DNA from: Bryoerythrophyllum caledonicum
Taxonomy: Eukaryota > Streptophyta > Bryopsida > Pottiales > Pottiaceae
Reading direction: 5' to 3'
Length of the DNA: 64,000 bases
Assembly: GCA_963971425.1 (NCBI GenBank)
Contig: OZ020517.1
Location: 24,810,462-24,874,461, forward strand
Under the pieces are notes generated by a model. The model had not been told where the DNA came from. It did not search any database and worked only from the letters and a program-made list of their open reading frames with translations. Of this stretch, positions 47,201 to 61,399 are shown one piece after another (position 1 is the first letter of the stretch; every line of letters begins with the position of its first letter). The position numbers and the translations under genes are program-made.

Positions 47201-48638
47201 GCTCAAAGATTACGTAAGGACGTACGCACATCCTGAAGGGAGCATAGCAGAAGGGTACCGTCTCGACGAAACACTTGGATTCTGTACAGAGTACATGAAA
47301 CGCCATAGAGCAACAAATTTCCGAGTATGGGACGCAAACAAAGATGCTACCATGAATGATGAGATCTTGGGGCGCAATGAAACAACAAAGCGCCGAATGT
47401 CTGATGAGGTACGGGGCTACGCACATGCATTCGTCATCGACAACGCAGCGTGCTTGGAACCTTTGCGAGAGTGAGTTCCTGTACCAGTACTTGGGCATGT
47501 CAGGCCGTCCCTATGGTTGGCACCTGTAGAAATGGGCCTTGGTAACATGAATGATCGAATCGAAGTCTGATAGACGTGGATGTCAAGGAAGATGTCTAGT
47601 AGGACATCCCTTCTAACATTCATGAGTCCTTAGAAATGTCTTGCAAACGTCAATGTAGATGTAGTAGGCGTTGTTAGCACGGACGCTAGGATGTCTATAC
47701 AGACATCTTCGAGGACATTTCAGCAGTTGACACATGTGTTGTGTGTGTTAAGCATGGAATTGAATAGTCTAATAACAGAAGTGGGAGTGGTGCACAGGGA
47801 ATACATCATTGCGAAGGGACGCCGATGGAAAGAGCGAGAAGCATTTCGAGTACAGTCAAGACGTCATCGATCCTCTAGACCTGTGACATACCCCCCCGAG
47901 CTGAGGGATCTGCCATGCTTTGCAGATTGGCTAAAGGCACGAGTGCTGCAAGCAGAAGCGGCCGGTGATCGTCTTGACGAGGACGTCGTACAATATTCCT
48001 GACCTCCGGAGCGGTTTGCAACCTCTCATCGGCATATGAATGCATTCGGGATGCATTTGCGGGTGCGGACGTCGGAGGCGGGCCTTGTTACTCGAGACTC
48101 ATGTGTAGTGGCCACTTATACACAACAGTTGCGTTGGGGGATTCGCAATGGGAGGCCCATTGAGCATACCGCAGAGCATGTGGGATATATCCAGGAGATA
48201 GTGGAGCTGGATTACCGTAATCACTGCACCACGGTTTTGCTATGCGAATGGGTAAGAGCCTCACCGGACGTGCGAGTGCCGAGTATTGAGCGTGACAAGT
48301 ACGGATTCAGCATGGCAAACTTCAACCACATGGACAATAGAGTGCATCCGGATTCATTTGCATTCCCCTTGCACTGTCAACAAGTTTTTTTCTCCGATGA
48401 CCCGACAAGACGCGGATGGAAGATCATCTACCGAACAGACGTCCGCGGTCGGCGTACAACATTACATCATCGGCAACCTGTGGCGAATGGAATCGCAATT
48501 GGTGACGACGCGAACTTCCAAGGCTTACAACCGCAGATCTTGGAGATAGAGCCTATTCAGAGACCGGCGCCGACTGGAGGGTCCTATGTTACAGCCACAA
48601 CAAATTCAGACAGTGATGGTGAAATGCAGGATGAGTAG
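44251..48638 (+). CDS. CACTA TNP2-family transposase (TNPD-like), one in-frame TGA
   Basis: Four exons: 44251-46035, 46268-46615, 46917-47470 and 47753-48638, all with GT-AG introns and continuous frame, about 1190 codons. The N-terminus has a transposase-associated Cys/His segment (FYCPCQTCHGGRRQR ... GYP). The TNP2 core spans about residues 200-640: CPDGCVLYEND, CPQCSKSRW, FPLIPRLQRMW, DSVNPFKLSNTNWSTWPMLV, NIDVYLRPLLNELQQLW, LMWTISDFPAYG, then HILDVMHCEKNLCENIL. A DUF4218-like part follows (HLPVHLVEQLF, RWMYPIERYMKTLKDYVR, GSIAEGY) and a DUF4216-like C-terminus (ERDKYGFSMANFNHM; HCQQVFFSDDP). A TGA at 48000-48002 interrupts exon 4; the same frame is otherwise open to 48638. It may be a recent lesion or a sequencing error. 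All three introns carry AGACATC motifs. Confidence 0.88.
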
Positions 48639-48839
48639 TAACAGAAGAAGTTGGTACTGCCGCTTTGGGGTAAAGGACGTATAGTAGGATGTCGTGCAGG
48701 ACATTTTTACGGACATCCCAGTGGATGTCTACGGTGAGGTTTATGCGTTACTGTAGTCATAGTAAGCCGGATGTCCACAGAGACATCCGCCTAGATGTAG
48801 TATGACTTGTCAAGTCGTCCGACGTGGAGTTTTTCTTGC

Positions 48840-49270
48840 CAACAACGAAAGCGCTGTAAATTACCTTTTTCATGTATGTCCATGTGTATTTTGAGGATTA
48901 AATATCAATGAAATTACTTATACTTTGAAAATCTATTTTTTGTCACCAATAATATTTTATTGATATTTAATTATTTATATAATATTATTTAATTATTTTA
49001 ATAATTTTATATTAATAAAGAATAATATTTTTATTTGAATACATTATTTTAATATCATAATTTACTTAAATATATTAAAAAATTACTTATTATGTTTTTA
49101 CTAAAATATAAAATTATATTTTTATATTATTCAAAAACTGGACCAATGACAAATCAGTGAGAATATTCTGAATTTAATATTTCCAATATTGCCATGTTAC
49201 AAAATAAAAAATTTAATAGGAAAAAAATAAACACTTTTGAAAAGTGTGATGTCTTTTTTTTTCACTCTTG
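48840..49270. other. AT-rich island near the right end of the CACTA element
   Basis: 48930-49130 is almost pure A and T, unlike the rest of the element. It has no open frame. It follows the transposase gene and precedes the right motif cluster. It may be a matrix-attachment-like or easily melted region, or a small AT-rich insertion. Confidence 0.5.
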
Positions 49271-49384
49271 AAAACCGCTGCCATTAAGCTACTTTTAGAA
49301 CAGTAGAAATGCTTTTTACCTCGCATACCAGTAACTTTTACACGTTTTGACCTCGTTGGACCAAAATCCCTTGCCAGCGTGGCA

Positions 49385-49600
49385 ATTTGATGTCATCGGA
49401 GATGTTTCGTAAGACATCTAAAAAACTCTGACGTCTCGACGAACATCTGGCAGACATCCCCGTCTCCATGCCTCGCCAATTCCAACTGATCTTATTAGAC
49501 ATCCAAGACATCGGGATGTCCTCTAAGACATCATCTAAGACACGAAGACATCCAAAAATCTTCAAGATGTCTAGTTTAGACATCAGAAAAAACAGGGTTT
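49385..49600. repeat. Right subterminal motif region of the CACTA element
   Basis: AGACATC/GATGTCT words recur at about 49399, 49413, 49452, 49497, 49515, 49526, 49547, 49565 and 49578, in both orientations. Together with the left region this gives both ends the same binding motif. Confidence 0.8.
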
Positions 49601-49610
49601 TCTTATAGTG
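49575..49610 (-). repeat. Right terminal inverted repeat of the CACTA element
   Basis: Read on the minus strand it starts CACTATAAGAAAACCCTG. It is followed on the plus strand by the target duplication CTA (49611-49613). Confidence 0.95.
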
Positions 49611-49613
49611 CTA

Positions 49614-50700
49614 GGACGCTCCTTCGGCGATTGGCGGTGCAGTAGACAGATTTCCAAATGACGGTCTCGCCAAGGACATTTGAGCACAAGACAAACATGA
49701 CAATGGAGTGCGAGAATGTGCTGAGAAGCACAATGCCAGTGGAGTGCAGATGAACACATTGCACCGGATGCGCTAGCCATAGAGTCGGTTGGCTTGCACA
49801 TTTGAGCTTGCGCTTTTTGGAGGTGACGTCCTCTATCGAATGCAATTTCTTACTCCTAACTAGATTGTGATAAGCAGTTGAAAAGACAAAAGAAAATAAT
49901 AGAAATAATAGTTTGAATAAGAGGCATGCATCTGGCGCTTTCCGATGGCAATGTTGTAGGAGTCGATGACAAGGTTTCGGCTCTGACGCTCCAGTTGCCA
50001 ATGGCGTGTGCGCGCTGCAGGCATGTCGCTTGGTGTCTCCAGAAGAAGCTAAGGGCCGAGGTTTTGCGCTCTTGGGTCAACTCTTGGATCAGCGTGCGCG
50101 GAGCAAGAAATTGCTTCTTCTGTCACAAACTGCTTGGGTGCGAGGGGATGCTGGATTCGGAGATGTTGCACGGTTGTCCGCATGGTGGCACATGGGCTTG
50201 GCAATCTAGTCCGAATTTAGATGATTGAGGATCGAGAAATGGGTCTTGCGTCTACAATGGCACACATCGATCGGAGTTGTGGCGTGCAAAGAGATTGAAC
50301 TTGTCTTTGATGTCTTTGATGAGCGTTCCATTTCTGCACTGCGCTCTGCGTCGCACGCGGCACGACATGGTGCTCTTGCAGAAATGATTGAGGGGAAGCG
50401 GCAACTTAAAATCTATGTAGATTGAAGCAACAGAATCGATGTTGTGATGAAGCAACCAACATCAGTAGACATTGCATCACTATTTGGTGGATGTGTAGAT
50501 CACAGTGGCGCTTGTGCGTGTGAGTGGCATGTGTGTGTGATGGGTGGTCAAGAATGTGTTTGGAACTATTAGCAAGTGTTCTAGCTAGTGATTGTGGAGA
50601 TGTGAGTACGGTGTGTGAGTGCATCTTGTATGACTGGTGGTGTTTCATGTGTATCTAAAGTTTGTGTGGAGAAGAGTGGAGGTTATCATGAGGGGTGTTG
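49614..50700. other. Right flank of the CACTA insertion, no gene recognised
   Basis: It continues the region interrupted at 37779. A minus-strand ORF at 50001-49603 (132 codons, with SKKLHSIEDVTSKKRKLKCA) crosses into the transposon end and is not recognised. 50500-50660 is rich in GTGTG words. It may be a degraded gene or captured exons of another element. No family is claimed. Confidence 0.35.
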
Positions 50701-52059
50701 CATACTTCCTTCATAGATCTAATTAAACTTTGTCATGCAAACAAGGCTTCCAGTTCTAGTCGCCAACACGTAGGGTCCCTTGCTCAGCTGCCCCCAACTA
50801 GATTATGAAAACCAAGCATCACAAGTATAAGCTTCATTAGATCTATTGCCCTAAAGGAAACTCAATATGCCTAACACATAGCATGCATCATCCTCTATTA
50901 CAGGCTCAAAATACAGCTATAAGTGAGAGCAGCAGCTGCGCTTACGACTCCATTCTACGACTAACTCCCGAGCTTCCTAACCACAATTGTCGGAGCTCAA
51001 GCACCTCTCACCCTCCAGAGATGTTGCACCTTTAGTGTACACATAGTTTAATATCCAGATAGAAAGGATTAGAATGACATCAAACAACAAAATCAATCAT
51101 CTTCAAATTATTACGTATTGAGATAAGTTTAGAAGAAGATCCTACGTTTTATATTCTTAAACAGGATGGGGATCAGGGGTCTCGGAAGGGACGGGAAAAG
51201 AACGAAAGTTGCTATGTTGTTTCGTTGGAGACAACATGTCAATATACTAAAATGGCTAAAGTAGTTTCAAAAACCAATATAAAGCTATCACCTATCAAAT
51301 GCAAGAGTAAGTATTACACTTGCTTTTCCCTAGAGCATCTCCACCGATTTCCAAGACCCATGGACGAGTGGGGTTTCTCTTAAGAAACAATTCCATCGCT
51401 CACCAAAATTGGCGAGGGTCCCCTTTGAGTGGGCCTCCGGTACAATTTGCTCCCGGCAAGGCAACGGCCCCGAGGGTCCTCCCCGCAAGCATTTCATTAA
51501 TCACCATTGGCTTGTTTTTCCTACGCATTTGTTGCAAGTACGGTTGATTTAAAAACCGGTCGGAATTTCTTGCATCTCTAGTAAAAAGTATTGTTATGAG
51601 AGTGTTGACTTAAGTTCAACTTAAGTGTCAACACTAAGGTGTTGACTTAACCCGAAAAGGCCCAACGTCCCCTCGGGGACATTTTGAATTTGGATAAGGT
51701 CCCACGACCTCAAATTTAGCCATGATTTTTTGAGATTTATTAATTGAATGGGCAACTTTTTATTAGCTTCCCGTAGACAAAATTTTCATAGAAATCCGAC
51801 TAACACTTCAAAAGTTATATTTTTTTTAGTAATATATACAAATAATGTAGCGGTTTAGTGTGACATATAACAAATAGTGTAGCAACACTTTAATTAATTC
51901 TAAACTCAACAAAAATTTGATTTTTTGTCCATTTTAAAAAAGTAAAATTTTCTCTTGAAAAGAAAATAGAATTTTTTGCATTTATCGTATGGATTTTCAA
52001 ATTTCAAAAATATGAAAAGGATATGATGTATGCAAAACTTGAAGTGTATTGTTAATTTT

Positions 52060-52430
52060 CAACACATAGTTGCATTGCAGGATTTTTATGGACATCTTAC
52101 ACCCTTCTTCTACTTCTTAAATTTGGTTCACATGTGCCTAACTTGATCCTTTTAAATTAAAATTAGAAAATCACAATCCGTAGTGCAAAAATTTGCCATA
52201 GAAGGTGGTCAAAGTTTGCTGAAGGTGTTTAGTATGACCTCAAGAAGACTTTATGTCTTACTTCATAAACTAATAACTTTCAATCCATGCCCTCAAACTC
52301 AACAAAATTTTTACCACAGTGACTTGTACAATCCTAGTACAAGATCCTACGCTTTGGTGTGTAAAAACTATGCTTGTTTGCATTTTGTGTTGAATGCATT
52401 GAAATTGGCAATTTTCAGTGAGTTTGGGTG
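52060..52430 (+). repeat. Diverged solo copy of the foldback-element arm
   Basis: It shares phrases in order with 60975-61215: TACACCCTTCTTCTACTTCT, GTAGTGCAAAAATTTG, GTCAAAGTTTGCT and CTTTCAATC. Divergence is considerable and no partner arm is seen next to it. Confidence 0.5.
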
Positions 52431-52473
52431 CTAAAATATTGTTGGCCTTCAGGGGTTAAGTTTAGATTACCAA

Positions 52474-52600
52474 GTTGATGTCGACTAAGTTTACTTCTTG
52501 GATGTTGACTTGACTTGGATGTCGACTAAGTTTACCAAGATTGCTAGTTCACTAAATTGATGTTGACTACGGTCACTAGTTAGATGTCAACTAAGTATAT
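52474..52600 (+). repeat. Short irregular direct repeats
   Basis: GATGTCGACTAAGTTTAC appears at 52478 and 52518, with weaker copies at 52559 and 52583. Confidence 0.7.
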
Positions 52601-53022
52601 TAAGGGAGGTTTTCCTAAGCAAGTCAACAAGCGGACATGTTTAAAAATGAATTCAACATGTTTAACGCTTAGTATGAGTTTATAGACCACACTTAGTTCA
52701 CATCGATATTCACCTCAACATTTGCATTGGAGAGCCGGTGTTCGAGAGCTGATGGAGCTTGCTATAGCCTTGCAAAAGGTTTTCCAAAGAGCTCCACTGG
52801 TCCTGAGAACCCCTTGAAATGCTTTAACGCTTCCTGGTCTCATACAATAGGCCGACGCACATGACGACCATATGGGGCTTCATCTCCCAGATATGCTCCC
52901 TAAAAGTTTGGGTTTGGCTCCTCATGCCCACATGAATTTCACGGTAAAATCCGATGTGGTTCCAAACCAAACCATTTGGACACCTTCTTCTAATTTACCT
53001 TTTAACCATATTATTACCACAA

Positions 53023-53152
53023 TGTTCCCAAAACGTTCCCAATGAGTCCCCAACGCATTCCCAATGGGTTCCAACGCGTTCCCAATGAGTTCCCACCGTG
53101 TTCACCCAACGGGTTCCCAACACGTTCTCCATGTTCCCGAAGAGTTCCCAAG
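53023..53152 (+). repeat. Minisatellite of GTTCCCAA(T/C)G-type units
   Basis: About nine loosely spaced copies of (C)GTTCCCAA with spacers of 5-12 bases, such as AATGAG and AACGCA. It lies close to the inner end of the right inverted-repeat arm. Confidence 0.75.
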
Positions 53153-55275
53153 GCGTTTACACCTTGGAACCAGTTTACATAGTTAAAAATTATCCAAATT
53201 TACCTTTCGTTTAGTGGGGCCACCATCGATCATTGGGGCTCCTAGCGGAGGCTCATCCGCACACATGTGCATCTGCGTAGTATGTGCTGGCTGAACTGGT
53301 TGACATGCTACTGAACTCAAACAAATAAACGACGCCCAAATCAACTACGAGCAGAAACTGCGATCCACCAACCAAGAAACAACAACAACTGACTAAAAGT
53401 AAAAACAACCACCCAAAAACCCACGGTGAGATGAACGGGACCACGGTGATGGAGGCGCGGTCGAGGGGCGCAAAGTGAAGGGAGCGGCAACGAGACCTAC
53501 GTCACGAGAGCTAGGCAGGCGACTGCAGCTGCGTTGGGCAGGGAAGGGAGGAGGCCAGGGGGGAACAAGGCAAAGCAGCAGTGGCTATGGCGATCATGCT
53601 CCATGGCCGTGGCCTCGCCGTCGCACTTGCATAGCAGCACCAGCGTCAGGCCTCGCGCCACGCAGCGCCGCCCCCGCTGCTGCGTTCCTAACTCACCCGC
53701 TGGCCCTTGACTTGTGCGCTCTCTCTGTGCTCCGCTGCACGTCTTAGGTCCCGCTGTCGTTAATTTGTGTCCTCGGGCGGATGGTTTTGGGTGGCCGCGG
53801 AGGTCGCAGAGGGCGGGTGTCCCGAGGGTACTAGGCCAGCGGGGGCGGAGGGTTGGGGTTTGTTGGGAGGGCGGGAGGGATTGGGAGAGGGTCATGCGCG
53901 GGGTGGAAGGGGTGGTGTCTCTTGGAAGCGTTTCCCTTGAGGCGGTGGAAGAAGAGTTGGTTGGTGGGATCTCCCCGAGGCGTGTGGGCGCATTGGGGGC
54001 CGTCCGGGGCCGGAGGAGGGGATCTGGAGCGCGAGCGCATGGCATTCGCGGCATGACCTGGCGGCGAGGGAGGCGGGGTGATTTGGAGCGTGGCGCTCGT
54101 ATGATGCGGCGGTCCGAGGGTTAGCTTTGGCGGGTGGCTGGAAATGTAAGTCGTTCTGGGCTCTTGGGCGGATGCCGGTACGTATGGGTGGTTGTCGCAT
54201 TCTTCCAGCTTGCTTTTATTTCGCGTCCATCTAGGGTGGTGTCAATGTTGCCGAAGTCAGGGGTAGTCGTGCGCAGGTTCCAGGACATGGGTCTGGTCCT
54301 GGCCCTGGTGGTGGCAGTAGTCGGAGACAGGAATGCGGGTCGATTGAGGCGCACTCATGTGGGTAGGACTTTGCGCACTCGGCAGTGTTCGCTTCGTCTC
54401 CTGTGAGGCATGGGTTGCTTGTGTGATGGGCAGGAGTATGTGCGCGACATTTCGTGGTCGATGAGTGGATGGAGTGCGGGACTCGGGCATTCGGTCGAGT
54501 CGTTGTAGGGTGCAGGATGGTGAGGGCTCATAATTGTGTGCGGCCGGAAATGGGGTTACTTGATGCGATCGGCAGATTGAAGCGTAGCTTTGAGATTCAT
54601 GCGTTTTGTCCCGTGCTTGATATGCCGAGACGATGCGAATGAGGTGTGTGCGGTAGTGTGGTAAAGAGTCGTCGCGTCGCAGTGGGAGTGATTGAATGCG
54701 TCCGTGATTTGTGTTTGTGCCGTACACCATCGAAGCAGCGGAGAGCATATCCTCGGAGGAGTGGTGCTCTGTTCCTCTGTCTCAGCGGAGCAGGAGTGGA
54801 GCTTTTGGATGCGTAATGGGATGGCTGGTTGTGTGGAGGTGGTTTGGATGGGTGTTGAAAGGAGCAGTTTGTGCGTAGCCCGTGCGTGGTTGGTCTATCA
54901 CTCTGGTATTGCTTTGGTGTAGAGCGGTTGCGGTTAGCAGGGCGTGGATGGCGACGTGGGGCTCCTCCCGTAGTGGTAGTGGGGTTTCGGGGGCCCACGA
55001 TGATGACAACTTGAGATGGTTTTGTTCGTAGTTTGACGCGGCGGCGATGTTGGATGTGGATGGGGTGATGAGTGCATGTCTGAGCGGGCGTTGGGTGTTG
55101 GACTGTGACAGTGGGCGTGGAGTTGTGAGCGGCAGTTTCGCTGTGTTGATTGGAGGGCCGGACGGATGTGGTCACACGGAGGCAGGGATGCTGGTCGGGA
55201 GATAGGTGAAGGCAGATAACGGGGGTGGAGGGAGAGAAGTGAGACGGGGCGTGGACGTTGTGTGGGTAGCGTTGT

Positions 55276-58062
<2,787 letters not shown>

Positions 58063-59484
58063 CGGAGGGTTGGGAGCGGGAGAGAGAGTGAGAGCGCTCG
58101 CGAGAGAGAGGGAGTAAGGTGTTTGAGAAGTTCCGGTGGGGTGAGTAGAGGCGAGCTTTGTAGAAGGCCGTCATGGGAACTGCGTCTCTGGGGGTGGTCG
58201 GATGGCATGGTGGTAGCTGTAGGTTTGAGCCTTCGTCGGGAATGGCGGCGATGTGGTGGTAGGGAGGAGGATGGGCTGCCGAGAGGAGGCGAAATTGGGG
58301 TGGGCTGGTGGGGTGGTTGCGTGGGTGATTGGCGCACGCGAGCGGGATGGCGGGAAGGGCCTTCGTCGTGCATGTAAAGCTGTGGTTGGGAGTTCAGACG
58401 GAGGAGAGCGGGGGGCGGTTGGAGGGTGCAGAGGTATGGTGTCAGTCGGGCCGTTAAATATAGGGGCCCTTCTGGGCAAAGTTGTTAGGAGATGTAACGG
58501 GATGCAGTGTAGCGGGGCGGAAGCACAATGTAATTTGTTAGGGAATGAAAGCGTGATTTGTTGATCCGATTTTCCATGGGCCAGGTAAGGGGACCAAGCA
58601 CAATCGAATTGGTGTTGTTATAAATCGTTGGCTTTGATTGTGATGGGCGTATGCTGAGAGCATGGTAACATTTTGGAGTGTCGTGTTTATCCGCGACGCT
58701 AAGGTCAGTGCGCTGTGTGATGGGACCGGTTGAATGTGTGCGTCCGAGGTGGGAGTGAGACAGCGGATGGGCAGGCGAGGCAGCGTCGTCGAGTGCGGGA
58801 GCGTTCCCTCGCTCGTCTGGAGTTGTGTGGTGTCAGGTGTAGGGGTTGGGCATGGAACTGTCCCTGCGCTCTGACTCCCCTTGTCTGCGTGTGAACAATG
58901 GTGAGCTGTCCGAGTGTGGCAGGCGATGTCAGTTCGCCCCTGGCATGAGCTGGGGTGGCAGTTGTGATCAAGTGAACTGGGGTGGCAGGCAAGATTGTAG
59001 ACGAACTTGGTGTTTGAATATATGATGAGTGTGTGGGCCCTCGTTACATTTACGGCAACTGATTCGACTGGACGAGGAACGACGTAATCCTGCGACGTAA
59101 TTCTGCGCACCATATTCGCAGTGCGCGCTTGGTTAGTGCGGAGTTTGTTGGTTAGCTTGGTAAGAAGGCAGGCATTGTGTGCGGAACGCGTGTGTCGAGA
59201 AGGCCGGAGAAAGTGAGCAAAAGTGGTGTTGAAGCTCTCTAGTGTCCTTGAATTATCAGAGCGTGTGGGTTATGGGCCCACCACGCTTGTGCTGCGCCAT
59301 TCTGATCTGCCAGATCATCTTGATGACGTGGAGCCTGTCTATTCCTGATTGAATCCCAGAGAATAACATATCTGCGGATTAAAATAGTCGTTGTATTGCC
59401 TCTTTATCTCTATGGATCTTGCAAGGTTTTTCACCTAAATCCTTTTGTTTAGTACTTAAACCTCCTTGATTACCGGTATCTCTC
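58063..59484. other. 3' flank of the kinase gene, no further gene
   Basis: 58063-59130 stays GC-rich with the same G bias and should hold the 3' UTR. Open frames on both strands are not recognised. After about 59350 the sequence turns AT-rich. No polyadenylation signal is claimed. Confidence 0.5.
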
Positions 59485-61345
59485 CTTTAACCCCCAAATT
59501 TCTTTGACAATTTCACACCGAAAACACTTCAAACTGCCCGTTTTAGTGTAATGAGTAAGGACGAAACAAAAAACTTTTACTTCTAGTTTTAACCATAGGA
59601 TCTCAATTATGACTTTTGAGTGACTTACAAAAATATTTCATAAAGTTTGACCAGAGGGATTGTAATATTATAGTGTTTGAAGTAGAGGAAAAGGGTCCAT
59701 TTTCTTCCCTACGTTTGATAGATCAGCACACTTTGACTTCACTTTGTGTCAAATCTTTGCACTACACAAGGTCTAAATCCATTTCCATCATGTTAAGCAT
59801 GATATTAGTCCTTGTAGTCCAATTTTTAGAGGTAGAGGAAGGTGTAGCATATTCAAAATAATTGTGCAAAGAGTGGAGGTTCAAAAATATAACTTTCTCA
59901 TAAAATGTCGGATTTAGGAGAAAATTGGACTCACACAAAGCTTTTAATAATGTTCATCTACTGTAAAATTTTCAAAAGTAGATTTACAGTAGATGAACAT
60001 TATTGGGTCAGTTTAATAATGTTCATCTACTGTTCATCTACTGCAAAACGTACCTACCCAAACCTTCTAGAATCCCCAAGGAGACTCTTGGAAATTTAGG
60101 GGTTAAAGCATTCCAGTACGAGTATTCTAGTAGACTATATGGAAAAGAGAAAAATATTCATTTATCAATTTTTAAAACCAATTGGATTTACTTCTTTTAG
60201 TATTCTTATTGTTGAGTTTTCAACGGACGTTCAACAAACCATGAAACGTGTTACATACATTTCTTATTTGCTATGATGAATTTCCAAAAGTGCAAACTCG
60301 ATTTCTAATTTTTCCCAAGGAATTTTGCAGTCGGTTCTGCCAATTTCATTGGAATTATGAACCAAATGCATTGTGTGGATAGCCAATTTAACCCCGAATG
60401 AGAAAAGTCTTCGGGTGGGCTTTTGCATATCTCGGGCACATTCTCGTGGTTGCAATTTAAATTTGTAATTTTCGAAAATTATGTACAAAGATGTAAGAAG
60501 ACAAGAGGTACGTGGAAGTATGATTTTTGTTCTTGATAGACTTATAAAAAGATAGTTATGCAATCTTAAGAAAAGAGTGTCAAGGGCAAGCACGTTGGGC
60601 ATTTCTTGTATTCAATTATTTCATCTAAATTGCGGGCACATTGGCCATGTCAGGCACATCACTTATATTCAATACTAATAAGGAATATTATTTCCTTTCA
60701 TTTTGTCAAATAACATTTCTTGTCTAGTGGAAAAATGCATTTTATCCCAAGTCAAAGCTTTTCACACATTACCACACATTGTTGAGCAAGGAACCATAAA
60801 AACTTCTTCTTTTCCACATAAACTTTGAGATCTTCATGTTTTTTACTTTTTACTTTTACTATTAGAAGACATGATGTAAACCTTCTTATCGACCGCTATG
60901 ATTATCATTCTAAAACATGTTTTGTGTCCAAAAAACTAAAACGTGAATTGGCACTTTTTGAACCTCGACTCCTTGCAAAATATTTTTGAATATGCTACAC
61001 CCTTTCTCTTCCTCTAAAAATTGGTGTATTAGGAGTTAATATCATGTTCAACATGATGATATAAAATTGAGACCTTGTGTAGTGCAAAAGCTTGACATTA
61101 AGTGAAGTCAAAGTTTGCTTATCCACTCAACGTAGGGATGAAAATGAACCATTTCCCTTCTTCAAACACTAGAATCTTTCAATCGTGCAGTCAAAGTTGA
61201 TGAAATTTGGTGAGTATGTTATTTATCAAGTGTTAAATAAGATTCTAGAATTGAATGTAGAGATACAATTTTTTGTTTTCTTCCTTATTCTTTGCACTAG
61301 AGTTATCAGTTATGAAGTATTTTTGGTGTGAAATTGTCAAGGAAT
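59485..61345. mobile_element. Foldback-type element with long (about 390 bp) inverted arms
   Basis: 59495-59900 and 60955-61345 are inverted copies at moderate divergence. Matching phrases include TTGACAATTTCACACC (outer end), TAGTGTTTGAAG, CCCTACGTT, ACTTTGACTTCACTT, TTTGCACTACACAAGGTCT, CAATTTTTAGAGG and GTGTAGCATATTCAAAA (inner end). The interior of about 1.05 kb has no coding sequence. Long arms and an empty centre fit a foldback or Mutator-like non-autonomous element. I could not define a target duplication. A diverged arm also lies at 52060-52430. Confidence 0.7.
59946..60004. repeat. Perfect 22-bp hairpin with a third copy beside it
   Basis: AATAATGTTCATCTACTGT (start of arm 1, 59946-59967) is repeated in reverse at 59983-60004 with a 15-base loop and no mismatch. 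A further forward copy starts at about 60014, followed by a repeated TTCATCTACTG. It sits just inside the left arm of the foldback element. Confidence 0.9.
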
Positions 61346-61399
61346 TTAGGAATTAGCTTGAACTTTTAGCCAATTTCTCTATTTGTTTAATACATTTCA

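Larger units (their letters stand above)
37783..49610. mobile_element. CACTA (En/Spm) DNA transposon, full length
   Basis: An 11,828-bp element. Both ends start CACTATAA and form 36-bp terminal inverted repeats with one mismatch. The flanking bases are CTA at 37780-37782 and at 49611-49613, the 3-bp target duplication typical of CACTA. Inside are two divergent multi-exon genes: a TNPA/Transposase_24-like gene on the minus strand (39179-41704) and a TNP2 transposase gene on the plus strand (44251-48638). AGACATC/GATGTCT words are dense at both ends and between exons. Preserved ends and nearly open genes point to a fairly recent insertion; one in-frame TGA lies in the transposase. Confidence 0.95.
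50701..53424. other. AT-rich intergenic DNA with short repeats, no gene seen
   Basis: 51602-51634 is an imperfect palindrome (GTGTTGAC/GTCAACAC outer arms with TTAAGTT/AACTTAA inside). 52060-52430 resembles one arm of the foldback element at 59.5-61.3 kb. 52474-52600 repeats GATGTCGACTAAGTTTAC and variants. 53023-53152 is a CGTTCCCAA minisatellite. The 75-codon ORF at 51320-51547 is not supported as a gene. Confidence 0.5.
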
